Assembly: GCA_937877465.1 (NCBI GenBank)
Contig: CALFIT010000072.1
Coordinates: forward strand, 1-17,617
Origin: an uncultured Bacteroidales bacterium
Lineage (GTDB): Bacteria; Bacteroidota; Bacteroidia; Bacteroidales; F082
Reading direction: 5' to 3'
Length of the DNA stretch: 17,617 nt
Shown here: piece by piece, positions 1 through 7,133 of the stretch
Position numbering within the stretch: position 1 is the stretch's first letter
How the letters are laid out: every line of letters begins with the position of its first letter
The notes under the pieces: model-generated
The model's input: only the letters and a program-made list of their open reading frames with translations
The model's database searches: none
What the model was told of the DNA's origin: nothing
Program-made: the position numbers and the translations under genes

Positions 1-496
1 CCTCGACGTGTTCCACCCCAAGCGCATGGCCGACCGCATCCTCGGCATGGGCGACATCGTCAGCCTCGTGGAACGCGCCCAAGAGCAGTTCGACGAGGAG
101 GAAGCCCGCAAGTTGCAGAAGAAACTCGCCAAGAACGAGTTCAACTACAACGACTTCCTGAAGCAGATCCAGCAAATCAAGAAGATGGGCAACCTGAAGG
201 ACTTGGCCAGCATGATTCCCGGCATGGACAAAGCCATGAAGGGCGAGGAAATCGACGACGACGCCTTCAAGAGCATCGAGGCCATCATCTATTCGATGAC
301 GCCACAGGAGCGCGAGAACCCGAAGCTGCTCAACGGCACGCGCCGCAAACGCATCGCCGACGGCAGCGGCACATCTATAGTGGAGGTGAACCGCCTCGTG
401 AAGCAGTTTGAGGAGACCTCGAAGATGATGCGGATGATGACCACTGGCGGCGGCAAGAAGATGTTGCGCATGGCCAATCAAATGAAACGCAGATAA
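1..496 (+). CDS. ffh: Signal recognition particle protein Ffh, C-terminal (M domain) fragment
   Basis: Ffh is the GTPase subunit of the signal recognition particle; it binds 4.5S RNA and signal sequences and delivers ribosomes to FtsY at the membrane. The reading frame is open from base 2, so the gene is cut by the window edge and the N and G domains lie outside. Visible is the linker into the M domain (FHPKRMADRILGMGDIVSLV), followed by the SRP RNA-binding helix-turn-helix core around RIADGSGTSIVEVNRLVKQF. A methionine-rich, basic tail ends the protein (KMMRMM, then KKMLRMANQMKRR), as is usual for Bacteroidota Ffh. It is followed by two hairpins and then folD on the same strand. The identification is secure; only the 5' limit is unknown. 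Confidence 0.95.
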   Translation, partial: LDVFHPKRMADRILGMGDIVSLVERAQEQFDEEEARKLQKKLAKNEFNYNDFLKQIQQIKKMGNLKDLASMIPGMDKAMKGEEIDDDAFKSIEAIIYSMTPQERENPKLLNGTRRKRIADGSGTSIVEVNRLVKQFEETSKMMRMMTTGGGKKMLRMANQMKRR

Positions 497-503
497 TCCA
501 ACC

Positions 504-520
504 TTGCCCCGAAGGGGCAA
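504..520 (+). terminator. Short GC hairpin after ffh
   Basis: TTGCCCC and GGGGCAA form a perfect 7-bp stem around a GAA loop, 8 nt after the ffh stop codon. No clean U tract follows (the next bases are TACATTATTA), so it is at best a weak or leaky intrinsic terminator. It could also be an RNA-stabilising hairpin or part of a dispersed palindromic repeat, since a second hairpin follows at once. Confidence 0.45.
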
Positions 521-531
521 TACATTATTAA

Positions 532-559
532 CCCCGCACAAGCGCAGCGCAGTGTGGGG
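532..559 (+). repeat. Second hairpin, palindromic element between ffh and folD
   Basis: CCCCGCAC (532-539) pairs with GTGTGGGG (552-559) through 8 bp including one G-U pair. The 12-nt loop holds a small GCG/CGC inner stem. With the hairpin at 504-520 it fills most of the 86-bp gap. The compact GC-rich paired layout resembles REP-like intergenic elements. No promoter box is visible in the gap, so folD may depend on read-through from ffh. Confidence 0.4.
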
Positions 560-582
560 CATCACTAGAAAACAACAATAAT

Positions 583-1467
583 ATGGATAACAAGATCATA
601 GACGGCAAGCTGATTGCCGAACAAATCAAGAAGGAAATCGCCGCCGAGGTGGCGGATATGATTGACCACGGCATCGACGCGCCGCATCTGGCCGCGGTCA
701 TCGTGGGCGACGACGGCGCGAGCAAGACCTACGTGGCCTCGAAAGAGAAAGCCTGCCACTCGGTGGGCATGACCTCGTCGGTGTATCGCCTGCCCGAAAG
801 CATCACCGAGAAGGAACTCTTGGACACGGTGGCGTTCCTCAACAACGACCCTGAAATCGACGGCTATATCATCCAGCTGCCGCTACCCAAGCATATCAAC
901 GAGGACAAGGTTATCGCCGCCATCAAGCCCGAAAAGGACGTTGACGGCTTCACGAGTGTCAATGCAGGTCGCATGCAACTCGGTCAGCCTTGTTATATCC
1001 CCGCCACGCCCAATGGCATCATGGAACTTATCAAACGCTCTGGCGTTGAGACGGTTGGTAAGAATGTGGTCGTGCTCGGTCGCTCCAACATCGTGGGCAC
1101 GCCGATGGCTGTCCTCATGTCGCGCAAAGGCATCGACGCGACCGTCACCTTGTGCCACAGTCGCACCAAGAACCTGCCCGAAATCACCCGCAACGCCGAC
1201 ATCCTCATTGCCGCTATCGGCAAGCAGGGCTTCGTGACCGCCGACATGGTGAAGCCCGGTGCCGTCGTCATCGACGTGGGCATCCATCGCATCGACGACC
1301 CGACCAGCCCGAAGGGTTACAAGATCATGGGCGACGTGGACTACGACGAAGTCTATAAGGTGGCCTCGAAAATCACGCCCGTTCCGGGCGGCGTCGGCCC
1401 CATGACCATCGTCTCGCTGCTTCAGAACACCTTGAAAGCGGCCAAAGCCGAAGTGTATCCGAAATGA
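583..1467 (+). CDS. folD: Bifunctional methylenetetrahydrofolate dehydrogenase / methenyltetrahydrofolate cyclohydrolase
   Basis: FolD oxidises 5,10-methylene-THF to methenyl-THF (NADP-linked in most bacteria) and hydrolyses it to 10-formyl-THF, supplying one-carbon units for purine and fMet synthesis in the cytoplasm. The 294-residue protein is full length for the family. Tyr50 and Lys54 in SKTYVASKEKAC match the conserved YxxxK catalytic pair. The substrate loop QLPLPKHINEDKVIAAIKPE leads into KDVDGF. The Rossmann-side signature GRSNIVGTPMAVLM and the C-terminal PVPGGVGPMTIVSLLQNT are also present. The ATG at 583 gives the standard N-terminus (IIDGKLIAEQIKKEI). It lies 86 bp after ffh and 10 bp before the next gene, consistent with co-transcription. 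GcvT at 8667-9782 acts in the same folate pool but is far away on the other strand. Confidence 0.97.
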   Translation: MDNKIIDGKLIAEQIKKEIAAEVADMIDHGIDAPHLAAVIVGDDGASKTYVASKEKACHSVGMTSSVYRLPESITEKELLDTVAFLNNDPEIDGYIIQLPLPKHINEDKVIAAIKPEKDVDGFTSVNAGRMQLGQPCYIPATPNGIMELIKRSGVETVGKNVVVLGRSNIVGTPMAVLMSRKGIDATVTLCHSRTKNLPEITRNADILIAAIGKQGFVTADMVKPGAVVIDVGIHRIDDPTSPKGYKIMGDVDYDEVYKVASKITPVPGGVGPMTIVSLLQNTLKAAKAEVYPK

Positions 1468-1477
1468 ATAGTTTCCC

Positions 1478-2392
1478 ATGAGAAAGGTTCTCGGAATCAT
1501 AGTGTTTTTGTTTGCAATTGTTCCTTTCTCGTGGGCGCAGACGGAAGGCGGGAGCGGCTTTTTTCCTTTGCTCGATTTGGATTTCAAGGCGGAACTGCCC
1601 AAGGAGGTCAACGAGACTTCGGGGCTGTTCGTGCACAACGGCTTGCTTTGGACGCACAACGACAGCGGCGGTAAGCCGATACTCTATGGCCTTGACACCG
1701 TGACGTTTGAGGTGGTGCAGAAGGTCACGCTCGCCAATGCGAAAAACAAGGACTGGGAGGATGTCTGCACCGACGGCGTGAACGTCTATGTGGGCGATTT
1801 CGGCAACAACAAGGGCAATCGCGACAACCTGAGGATCTATGTGTTCCCCCTGTCGGCCATTCCCGCCGAGGGCAACGCGACGGTGACGGTCGATACCATC
1901 CGCTTCCGCTTTGCCGACCAAACGGATTTCGACAAGCGCACCAACGGCCACGACTTCGATTGCGAGGCCATGTTCGCCACAGCAAAACACCTTTATCTGC
2001 TCAGCAAAGGTTGGGAAACAGGCACCACGCGCCTTTATCGCCTGCCGAAAAAGCCGGGAAAACATGTCGCGGAGGTGGTCAATAGCTTTGATTCACAAGG
2101 ACTTGTGACGGGTGCCGACTACGACAGCAAGAACAACCTGCTTGTCGTCGTGGGCTACGTGAAGTCCATCTGGAAACCTTTCATGTATCTGATTTTTGAC
2201 TTCGACGAGCATGGGCACAACTTGGCCAACCACCGATTCGAGATGCCGCAACTATTGGGCTGCCAAACGGAAGGCGTGTGCTTCTTCGACGACGGACGAT
2301 GCTACGTCTCTGCCGAGACTTCCAAGGCTTTCACGGCGCGGGTCTTCGAGGTGGATTTCAGGAAATGGATCAAAGAAAACTGGAAAAAGTAA
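1478..2392 (+). CDS. Secreted beta-propeller-like protein of unknown function
   Basis: The 304-residue protein starts with a classical Sec signal peptide (MRKVLGIIVFLFAIVPFSWA, cleaved before Gln), so it should be periplasmic or outside the cell. The mature part has recurring strand-turn motifs: ETSGLFVHNGLLWTHNDSGG near residue 47, DWEDVCTDGVNVYVGDFGNN near 92, then FDCEAMFATAKHLYLLSKGW, and TEGVCFFDDGRCYVSAETS near the C-terminus. The pattern 'is it known here, is it shown here' with NDSGG, GDFGNN and E-A/E-G turns is typical of SdiA-regulated or phytase/esterase-like six-bladed propellers, but I see no decisive catalytic set. It starts 10 bp after folD and is probably co-transcribed. Its last codons (ENWKK and the stop) lie inside the first unit of the 32-bp array. 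Its natural C-terminus may therefore have been altered. Confidence 0.8.
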   Translation: MRKVLGIIVFLFAIVPFSWAQTEGGSGFFPLLDLDFKAELPKEVNETSGLFVHNGLLWTHNDSGGKPILYGLDTVTFEVVQKVTLANAKNKDWEDVCTDGVNVYVGDFGNNKGNRDNLRIYVFPLSAIPAEGNATVTVDTIRFRFADQTDFDKRTNGHDFDCEAMFATAKHLYLLSKGWETGTTRLYRLPKKPGKHVAEVVNSFDSQGLVTGADYDSKNNLLVVVGYVKSIWKPFMYLIFDFDEHGHNLANHRFEMPQLLGCQTEGVCFFDDGRCYVSAETSKAFTARVFEVDFRKWIKENWKK

Positions 2393-2570
2393 CGAAAACA
2401 GCCTCAAAAAACTGGAAAAAGTAACGAAAATCGTCCGAAAAAACTGGAAAAAGTAACGAAAATGGCCTCAAAAAACTGGAAAAAGTAACGAAAATCGTCC
2501 AAAAAAACTGGAAAAAGTAACGAAAAAGGCCTCCGTTTTTCGGAAAAAGTGTATTTTTGCGGCGTAATTT
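2379..2570 (+). repeat. 32-bp tandem repeat array, five units plus one degenerate unit
   Basis: The core ACTGGAAAAAGTAACGAAAA is repeated without a mismatch at 2379, 2411, 2443, 2475 and 2507, so the period is exactly 32 bp. The 12-bp remainder alternates between an nnGCCTC-type tail (units 1, 3, 5) and a TCGTCC-type tail (units 2, 4), which gives a 64-bp higher-order period. A sixth, diverged unit starts at 2539 (TTCGGAAAAAGTGTATTTTT) and contains the -7 box of the following ATPase gene. 32 is not a multiple of three, so the array is not coding; it is A-rich on this strand. Unit 1 overlaps the final codons and stop of the upstream gene. It could be a variable-number repeat tuning ATPase expression, a multi-copy protein-binding site, or neutral slippage. 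Confidence 0.93.
2552..2559 (+). promoter_or_regulatory. Bacteroidota -7 box upstream of the first ATPase
   Basis: TATTTTTG matches TAnnTTTG exactly and ends 28 bp before the ATG at 2588. No TTTG element is seen at the usual 19-21 bp upstream, where the A-rich array lies instead. AGGAG at 2574-2578 lies 9 bp before the ATG and may help ribosome binding. Confidence 0.55.
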
Positions 2571-2587
2571 GACAGGAGAAAAACGTC

Positions 2588-3937
2588 ATGTTGAGAAGAA
2601 AAATGCACGATAGAATCAAGGAATACCTCACATCCGACAGCAACAAGATCTTGATTGTCGACGGTGCGCGTCAGGTAGGGAAGTCGTTTATTATCAGAAC
2701 GGTAGGAAAGGAGCTGTTTCCGAATTTCGTGGAAATCAACATGTATGACGACAAGAAGGGTGCCAAGGTCTTTGCAGGCACAGGCTCGGTCGACGACTTT
2801 TATTTCCGGCTGAGTACCGTGGGCGGCTCGCGCTTGAAGAAGAAAAACAACACCTTGGTTTTCCTTGACGAAATCCAAGCCTATCCCGAACTGCTCACTT
2901 TGCTGAAGTTTTTGAAGGACGACGACCGCTATACCTACATCGTCAGTGGCTCGCAGTTGGGCATCGCCTTGAACCAAACCCTGTCGAAGCCGGGTGGACG
3001 GATCGAGGTGGTGAGGATGTATCCGCTCGACTTCGAGGAGTTTCTTTGGGCTAATGGCGTGGGTACCGAGGCCATTGGCCAACTGAAATTGTCTTTCGAG
3101 AATCACCAAAGTCTTGACGAGACGATGCACCGCGTCTACCTCGAACTGTTCAGGAAGTACCTGCTGGTCGGTGGCCTGCCCGATGCCGTCAATAAGTTCG
3201 TCGAGACCAACAATATTGTCGAAGTCCGCAAGGTTCACGATGGCATTTTGTCGCTTTATCGCGAGGATGCGGCCCAGTATGACACGGAGAACAAGTTGAA
3301 AATCAGGCGTGTGTACGATTTGATTCCGTCCAATCTCGAAAACAGGAAGAAGCGGGTGCAGTTCAACGAAATCGAGCAAAAGCGGGGCAAGTCGTTTGCC
3401 ACCTACGCCGACGAGTTCGAATACCTGATCCAGTCGGGCATCGCCATCGAGGTGAAGGCCATATCCAATCCGAGGTTCCCGCTGCTGGAATCGACGATGA
3501 AGAACCTGATGAAACTGTATCTGAACGACGTGGGGCTGCTGACCAACCTGCTTTACCGCTACAACATCCGTGCGGTGCTCGATGACGAAAGGAGCATCAA
3601 TTTGGGTTCGGTGTATGAGTCGGTGGTGGCCTCGGAACTGCTCGCACACGGCTATCACCTCTATTATTACGACAACAAGAACAAGGGCGAGGTCGATTTC
3701 TTGATTGACGATTTCGACATCCTTTCGGCGGTGCCGTTGGAGGTCAAGTCGGGCAAGAATTACTCCACGCATCGGGCCTTGGACAAGTTTCTCTCCAATC
3801 CCGACTACCATATCAAGCGGGCAATCGTTTTGTCAAATGAGCGCGAGTTCAGGCAAGACGGCCTGATGCTCTATGTGCCGGTTTATTTCGTGATGTTCTT
3901 CCTGCCCAGTAACCCCGTAAATGTGCGAATTGAATGA
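2588..3937 (+). CDS. AAA_14 / DUF4143 family ATP-binding protein
   Basis: This is a 449-residue P-loop ATPase of the large, poorly characterised AAA_14-DUF4143 group that is abundant in Bacteroidota. Walker A is GARQVGKS (26-33), Walker B LVFLDEIQ (90-97), and a sensor-like IVSGSQLG (118-125) follows. The central part (YPLDFEEFLWANG, then VGGLPDAVNKF) matches the family. The C-terminal part has a PD-(D/E)XK-like set: E44-type helix ESVVASELLAHG, then E368-V-D370-F, and E385-V-K387-S. Whether it cuts nucleic acid is not known. The ATG at 2588 is preceded by AGGAG; a second Met at residue 6 is possible. Its stop overlaps the next ATG by 4 bp. The array upstream and the unrelated neighbours suggest it is an accessory gene. 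Confidence 0.9.
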   Translation: MLRRKMHDRIKEYLTSDSNKILIVDGARQVGKSFIIRTVGKELFPNFVEINMYDDKKGAKVFAGTGSVDDFYFRLSTVGGSRLKKKNNTLVFLDEIQAYPELLTLLKFLKDDDRYTYIVSGSQLGIALNQTLSKPGGRIEVVRMYPLDFEEFLWANGVGTEAIGQLKLSFENHQSLDETMHRVYLELFRKYLLVGGLPDAVNKFVETNNIVEVRKVHDGILSLYREDAAQYDTENKLKIRRVYDLIPSNLENRKKRVQFNEIEQKRGKSFATYADEFEYLIQSGIAIEVKAISNPRFPLLESTMKNLMKLYLNDVGLLTNLLYRYNIRAVLDDERSINLGSVYESVVASELLAHGYHLYYYDNKNKGEVDFLIDDFDILSAVPLEVKSGKNYSTHRALDKFLSNPDYHIKRAIVLSNEREFRQDGLMLYVPVYFVMFFLPSNPVNVRIE

Positions 3938-5610
3938 TGAAGTTGAAGCATAGTAAACGGTTAAGACACATGGCTTTAGCCTTGCTTTTGGTCTTGTCTG
4001 CCACGGCTTTCGCACAGCATCCTAAGAAGGCGGTGAAGGCTTACGAGGCGGCTGAAGAGGCTTTCCTGAAGCGCGACTATGCGAAAGCCCACCAGCAGCT
4101 GTTGAAGGCCATCGTGGAAGACCCCAACTATGCCGAAGCGTGGCTCCTTGAAGGCGAAATCGGCATAGAGACCCGTGACGACGACATGGCGGTCTTGGGC
4201 TACGAAAAGGCCCTGGCGACCGATTCGATGCTGTTTCCGCCGGCGGCCATCACCTTGGCAAGACTTTACGACAAGCAAGGCGCTTACAAACGCGAAGTCA
4301 CCTTGCTGAAATGGTACCAATCGAAAAAATTCAACAACGAGCAGCAAAATGTCATCGTGGCCGACATGCTCGACCTCGCCTCTTTCCGCGACTGGGCCGT
4401 GTGGCATCCTGTTAGTTTTGACCCGCAAAACATTGGAAAAGAAGTCAATACGCTTGCCGACGAATATGTGAACATGCTTTCGTTTGACGGCAGCCAACTG
4501 CTGTTTACACGCAAGATGCCCATGAGTAATGGCTATCAAAAGGAGTTCCTCTTTGTCGCGCAACGGGATGGAAAGCAGTGGCTTGAGCCTCAGCAGCTTG
4601 CCTTTGCCGACTTCCCCGATGATGTCGATCCGGGTGCGGCTTTCATCTCCGCCGACGGCAAGAAACTCTATCTGACGGGTTGCGGCTGGGGACGCGACGG
4701 CAACTGCGACCTTTATGTCTCTGAATGGGTTGGAAACCAATGGGATAGGCCTCGACCTCTGTCAAAGGCGGTCAACACAAGCAGTTGGGAGTCGCAGCCT
4801 TGCGTGAGTGCCGACGGCAAGGAGCTTTATTTCGTTTCGCGACGCTCGGGCAATGCCGACATCTATTGTGCCAAGCGCAACACGGACGGATCGTGGGGCG
4901 AACCGCAAAACCTTGGCGCACCCATCAACACGAAAGGCACGGAGATGGCGCCTTTCCTGCATCCCGACGGACGGACGCTCTATTTCTCGTCGGACAAGCA
5001 CATCGGCATGGGCGGCTTCGACCTCTTCATGAGCCGCAAGGGAGAGGACGGCGTGTGGCAAGAGCCTGTTAATCTGGGATTTCCGATCAATACATCGAGC
5101 GACGAAATCAATTTTTTCGTGGCCGCCGACGGCAAGACGGCTTTCATCTCCTCGCAACGCGATGGCGGACAGGGAGGCTACGACATCTACACCTTTGAAC
5201 TGCCCGAAGAAGTCCGTCCCGACTCGGCCAACTACCTTTCGACGGTCGACGTGGTGGAACTAACTGCTGGCGATGCCGTGGTTCTGCAAAACATTCAGTT
5301 TGAATACAATAGCTCCGCTTTGACGGCTGATTCGCAGTCGGGAATCCAGATGTTGACCGACTTCCTGAAGCGCAATCCCGACCTGAAAGTGGAACTGGCG
5401 GGCCATACCGACAATGTGGGCAGCGAGAGCTACAACCAACGACTCTCCGCCGATCGTGCCGAAGTGGTGCGCAAGGCGTTGATTGATAATGGTATAGATG
5501 GCTTGCGACTGACGGCCAAAGGCTATGGCTCCACCAAGCCCTTGGCACCCAACGACAGCGACGAGCACCGAGCCTTGAACCGTAGAACAGAAATGATTAT
5601 AATCAATTGA
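3934..5610 (+). CDS. TPR-PD40-OmpA envelope protein, PorE-like
   Basis: The 558-residue protein should be periplasmic and bound to peptidoglycan. A signal peptide ends at about ATAFA-Q (residue 28). TPR-type helices follow at about 35-150 (AVKAYEAAEEAFLKRDYAKA, YAEAWLLEGEIGIETRDDDM). A PD40 propeller spans about 185-430, with blades marked by DGSQLLFTRK, ADGKKLYLTG, ADGKELYFVSRRSGNADIY, PDGRTLYFSS and ADGKTAFISSQRDGGQGGYD. The OmpA domain occupies the last ~110 residues; Asp493 in GHTDNVG and Arg508 in LSADRA are 15 residues apart, as in the diaminopimelate-binding pair of OmpA. TPR, propeller and OmpA in this order is the layout of PorE, the T9SS peptidoglycan anchor, but the carboxypeptidase-like regulatory domain of PorE is not seen. 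It may start at 3934 or at the adjacent ATG at 3937. Confidence 0.9.
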   Translation: MMKLKHSKRLRHMALALLLVLSATAFAQHPKKAVKAYEAAEEAFLKRDYAKAHQQLLKAIVEDPNYAEAWLLEGEIGIETRDDDMAVLGYEKALATDSMLFPPAAITLARLYDKQGAYKREVTLLKWYQSKKFNNEQQNVIVADMLDLASFRDWAVWHPVSFDPQNIGKEVNTLADEYVNMLSFDGSQLLFTRKMPMSNGYQKEFLFVAQRDGKQWLEPQQLAFADFPDDVDPGAAFISADGKKLYLTGCGWGRDGNCDLYVSEWVGNQWDRPRPLSKAVNTSSWESQPCVSADGKELYFVSRRSGNADIYCAKRNTDGSWGEPQNLGAPINTKGTEMAPFLHPDGRTLYFSSDKHIGMGGFDLFMSRKGEDGVWQEPVNLGFPINTSSDEINFFVAADGKTAFISSQRDGGQGGYDIYTFELPEEVRPDSANYLSTVDVVELTAGDAVVLQNIQFEYNSSALTADSQSGIQMLTDFLKRNPDLKVELAGHTDNVGSESYNQRLSADRAEVVRKALIDNGIDGLRLTAKGYGSTKPLAPNDSDEHRALNRRTEMIIIN

Positions 5611-5612
5611 AT

Positions 5613-6356
5613 ATGAAAAGGATAGTACCTATTTTAACTTTGGCTTTGGCCGTCTTGATGTCGGCTTGCGTAAAGCCCGAATCCGACGATCCCATTACGC
5701 CAACTTCCGACCCTCGTTTCTCCGTCTTGGGCGACAGCTATTCCGCCTTCCGTGGCACCGTGGAGCCTGAGTCCAACGACGTCTATTCCATGTACGACAG
5801 CATCGGCGTGACGAGTGCCGAGATGATGTGGTGGCACCGCTTTTCCACGCAAAAAGGGTGGCCGATGGAGCGCAACAACTCGTTTTCTGGCTCCCTGATT
5901 TCCAATTTCAGCGACTTCGGCAGCGGGCCGTATTATGCCCCCAATTCCTTCATCCGCCGCATGGACAACCTCGGCAACCCTGACGTGATTTTCGTTTTCG
6001 GAGCCACCAACGATGCCTGCCGCGATGTCCCGTTGGGCGAATATGTCTATTCCGACTGGACCGAGGAGCAGCTTTGCACCTTCCGTCCGGCTTTGGCCTA
6101 TCTTCTTGATAACCTGCAACGTCTGTATCCTGCGGCGCGAATCTATTTCCTGCTCGACATGGATCTTGGATCGGGCGGCATCAGCGAGGAGGTGAAAACG
6201 GCCTATATCGAGTCGATGCACCGCATCACGAGTCATTATGACGTGAGTTGCATCGATTTGTGGTATATCCGCAAGTCGCGTTGGCATCCCAATGCGAAAG
6301 GCCATGAAAACATCGCTGAACAAGTGCTCCAATTTATTGAAACCGAGGCTCTTTAA
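5613..6356 (+). CDS. SGNH/GDSL hydrolase-type lipoprotein
   Basis: The predicted 247-residue protein from ATG 5613 starts MKRIVPILTLALAVLMSAC, a lipoprotein signal with Cys19 as the lipidated residue. SGNH block I is VLGDSYSAF with nucleophile Ser42. A block-II-like glycine lies in NNSFSGSLI. Block III is FVFGATNDA with the oxyanion Asn. Block V is WHPNAKGHENIAEQVLQF with the catalytic His. The usual Asp three residues before this His is Ser here (K-S-R-W-H), so a Ser-His dyad or an Asp from elsewhere would be needed. Relatives include acyl-esterases and deacetylases acting on glycans; the substrate is unknown. It starts 2 bp after the OmpA-type gene and is surely co-transcribed. Its 3' end overlaps the convergent rhomboid gene by 4 bp. 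Confidence 0.87.
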   Translation: MKRIVPILTLALAVLMSACVKPESDDPITPTSDPRFSVLGDSYSAFRGTVEPESNDVYSMYDSIGVTSAEMMWWHRFSTQKGWPMERNNSFSGSLISNFSDFGSGPYYAPNSFIRRMDNLGNPDVIFVFGATNDACRDVPLGEYVYSDWTEEQLCTFRPALAYLLDNLQRLYPAARIYFLLDMDLGSGGISEEVKTAYIESMHRITSHYDVSCIDLWYIRKSRWHPNAKGHENIAEQVLQFIETEAL

Positions 6357-7102
6357 TGCCTAAAACGGTATTGCACCGTCAGTTCGTCGTTGCTCGGCAT
6401 GGGCACGTCCCAATAGGGCTTCTCGTCGCTTTCCGGTTCTTTTTCTTCGGCTCCTGCACTTGTCGAAGGGTCGCTTGCTGAGCCAGTCGAAACGTCGTCC
6501 TCCTCCCAGTGGTAGACTTCCTTTTGCGGGCCTTCCTTCCTAAGGAAAACGGCCAACAAAACGCCAATCAAGGCCCCGCTGAGATGGCCTTCCCACGAGA
6601 TGTTCTGCAAGACGGCCAATTCGGGAATCATCCCCCACACAAAGCCGCCGTAGAGGAAAACCACGACGAGCGAGATGACGATGAGCGGGCGGTTGCCTCG
6701 GATGAAGCCGCTCGCGATGAGGAAGAGGTTGAGTCCGTAGACCAAGGCACTGGCCCCAATGTGGGTACTCTCGGGGTCGCCGATGCACCAAGTGAGCAGG
6801 CCGCTGGCCAAATAGGTGATGAGCAGCACGCGGTTGGCAAGGGTGGGGTAGAAGTAATACAAGGCCGTGCCCAACACGAGGATGGGTACGGTGTTCGACA
6901 GCAGATGCTCCCAACTGCCGTGCAAAAAAGGCAGGGTGAGAATGCCGACGAGTCCTTTGGCGCTATGCGGCGTCACACCCCAACGGCCAAGGTCGAGGCC
7001 CGACGACACCTCGATGGTTTTCACGACCCACATCACCGCCACGATAAGCAGCGGGATGACGAGGCTGCCCAAAAACTTCTTTCTCTCTTGTTTGTCGTCC
7101 AT
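6353..7102 (-). CDS. Rhomboid family intramembrane serine protease
   Basis: Rhomboids cleave transmembrane segments within the bilayer using a Ser-His dyad. This 249-residue protein has about six hydrophobic segments between residues 12 and 187. The conserved LHGSWEHLLSN motif (His61, His66, Asn70) forms the oxyanion region. The nucleophile is Ser118 in HIGASALVYG. The partner is His173 in WEGHLSGALIG. All catalytic positions are present, so it should be active in the inner membrane. The tail after residue 190 is hydrophilic and acidic. Part of it (STGSASDPSTSAG) is encoded by a pair of short direct repeats that look like an inserted dispersed repeat. A poor -7 box (7134-7141) is the only promoter candidate. 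It lies downstream of the second ATPase with a 54-bp gap and may be read through from it. Confidence 0.92.
   Translation of the reverse strand: MDDKQERKKFLGSLVIPLLIVAVMWVVKTIEVSSGLDLGRWGVTPHSAKGLVGILTLPFLHGSWEHLLSNTVPILVLGTALYYFYPTLANRVLLITYLASGLLTWCIGDPESTHIGASALVYGLNLFLIASGFIRGNRPLIVISLVVVFLYGGFVWGMIPELAVLQNISWEGHLSGALIGVLLAVFLRKEGPQKEVYHWEEDDVSTGSASDPSTSAGAEEKEPESDEKPYWDVPMPSNDELTVQYRFRH
6454..6491. repeat. Direct-repeat element of the 'GTCGAA' type inside the rhomboid tail
   Basis: CTGCACTTGTCGAA (6454-6467) and CTGAGCCAGTCGAA (6478-6491) are direct copies 24 bp apart, sharing CTG at the left and GTCGAA at the right. The segment resembles the widespread intergenic motif CTGAGCTTGTCGAAG. 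Here it is in frame and codes for part of a low-complexity Ser/Ala/Gly linker. Confidence 0.5.
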
Positions 7103-7133
7103 GCGTTGCGCTTTATCAAGAATCGTTCCGTGG

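Noticed and set aside
2379..2538. CRISPR-like array of a 20-bp repeat with 12-bp spacers
   Set aside because: The 'spacers' alternate between two near-identical sequences and are far too short; no cas gene is present. It is a plain tandem repeat.
2468..3811. Long minus-strand open frame (447 codons) opposite the first ATPase
   Set aside because: The plus strand encodes intact Walker motifs and the family C-terminus; the minus frame gives low-information, His/Val/Gln-rich protein.
5607..5612. TTG start two codons upstream for the SGNH lipoprotein
   Set aside because: The ATG at 5613 follows directly, gives a proper lipoprotein signal, and is the more common start.
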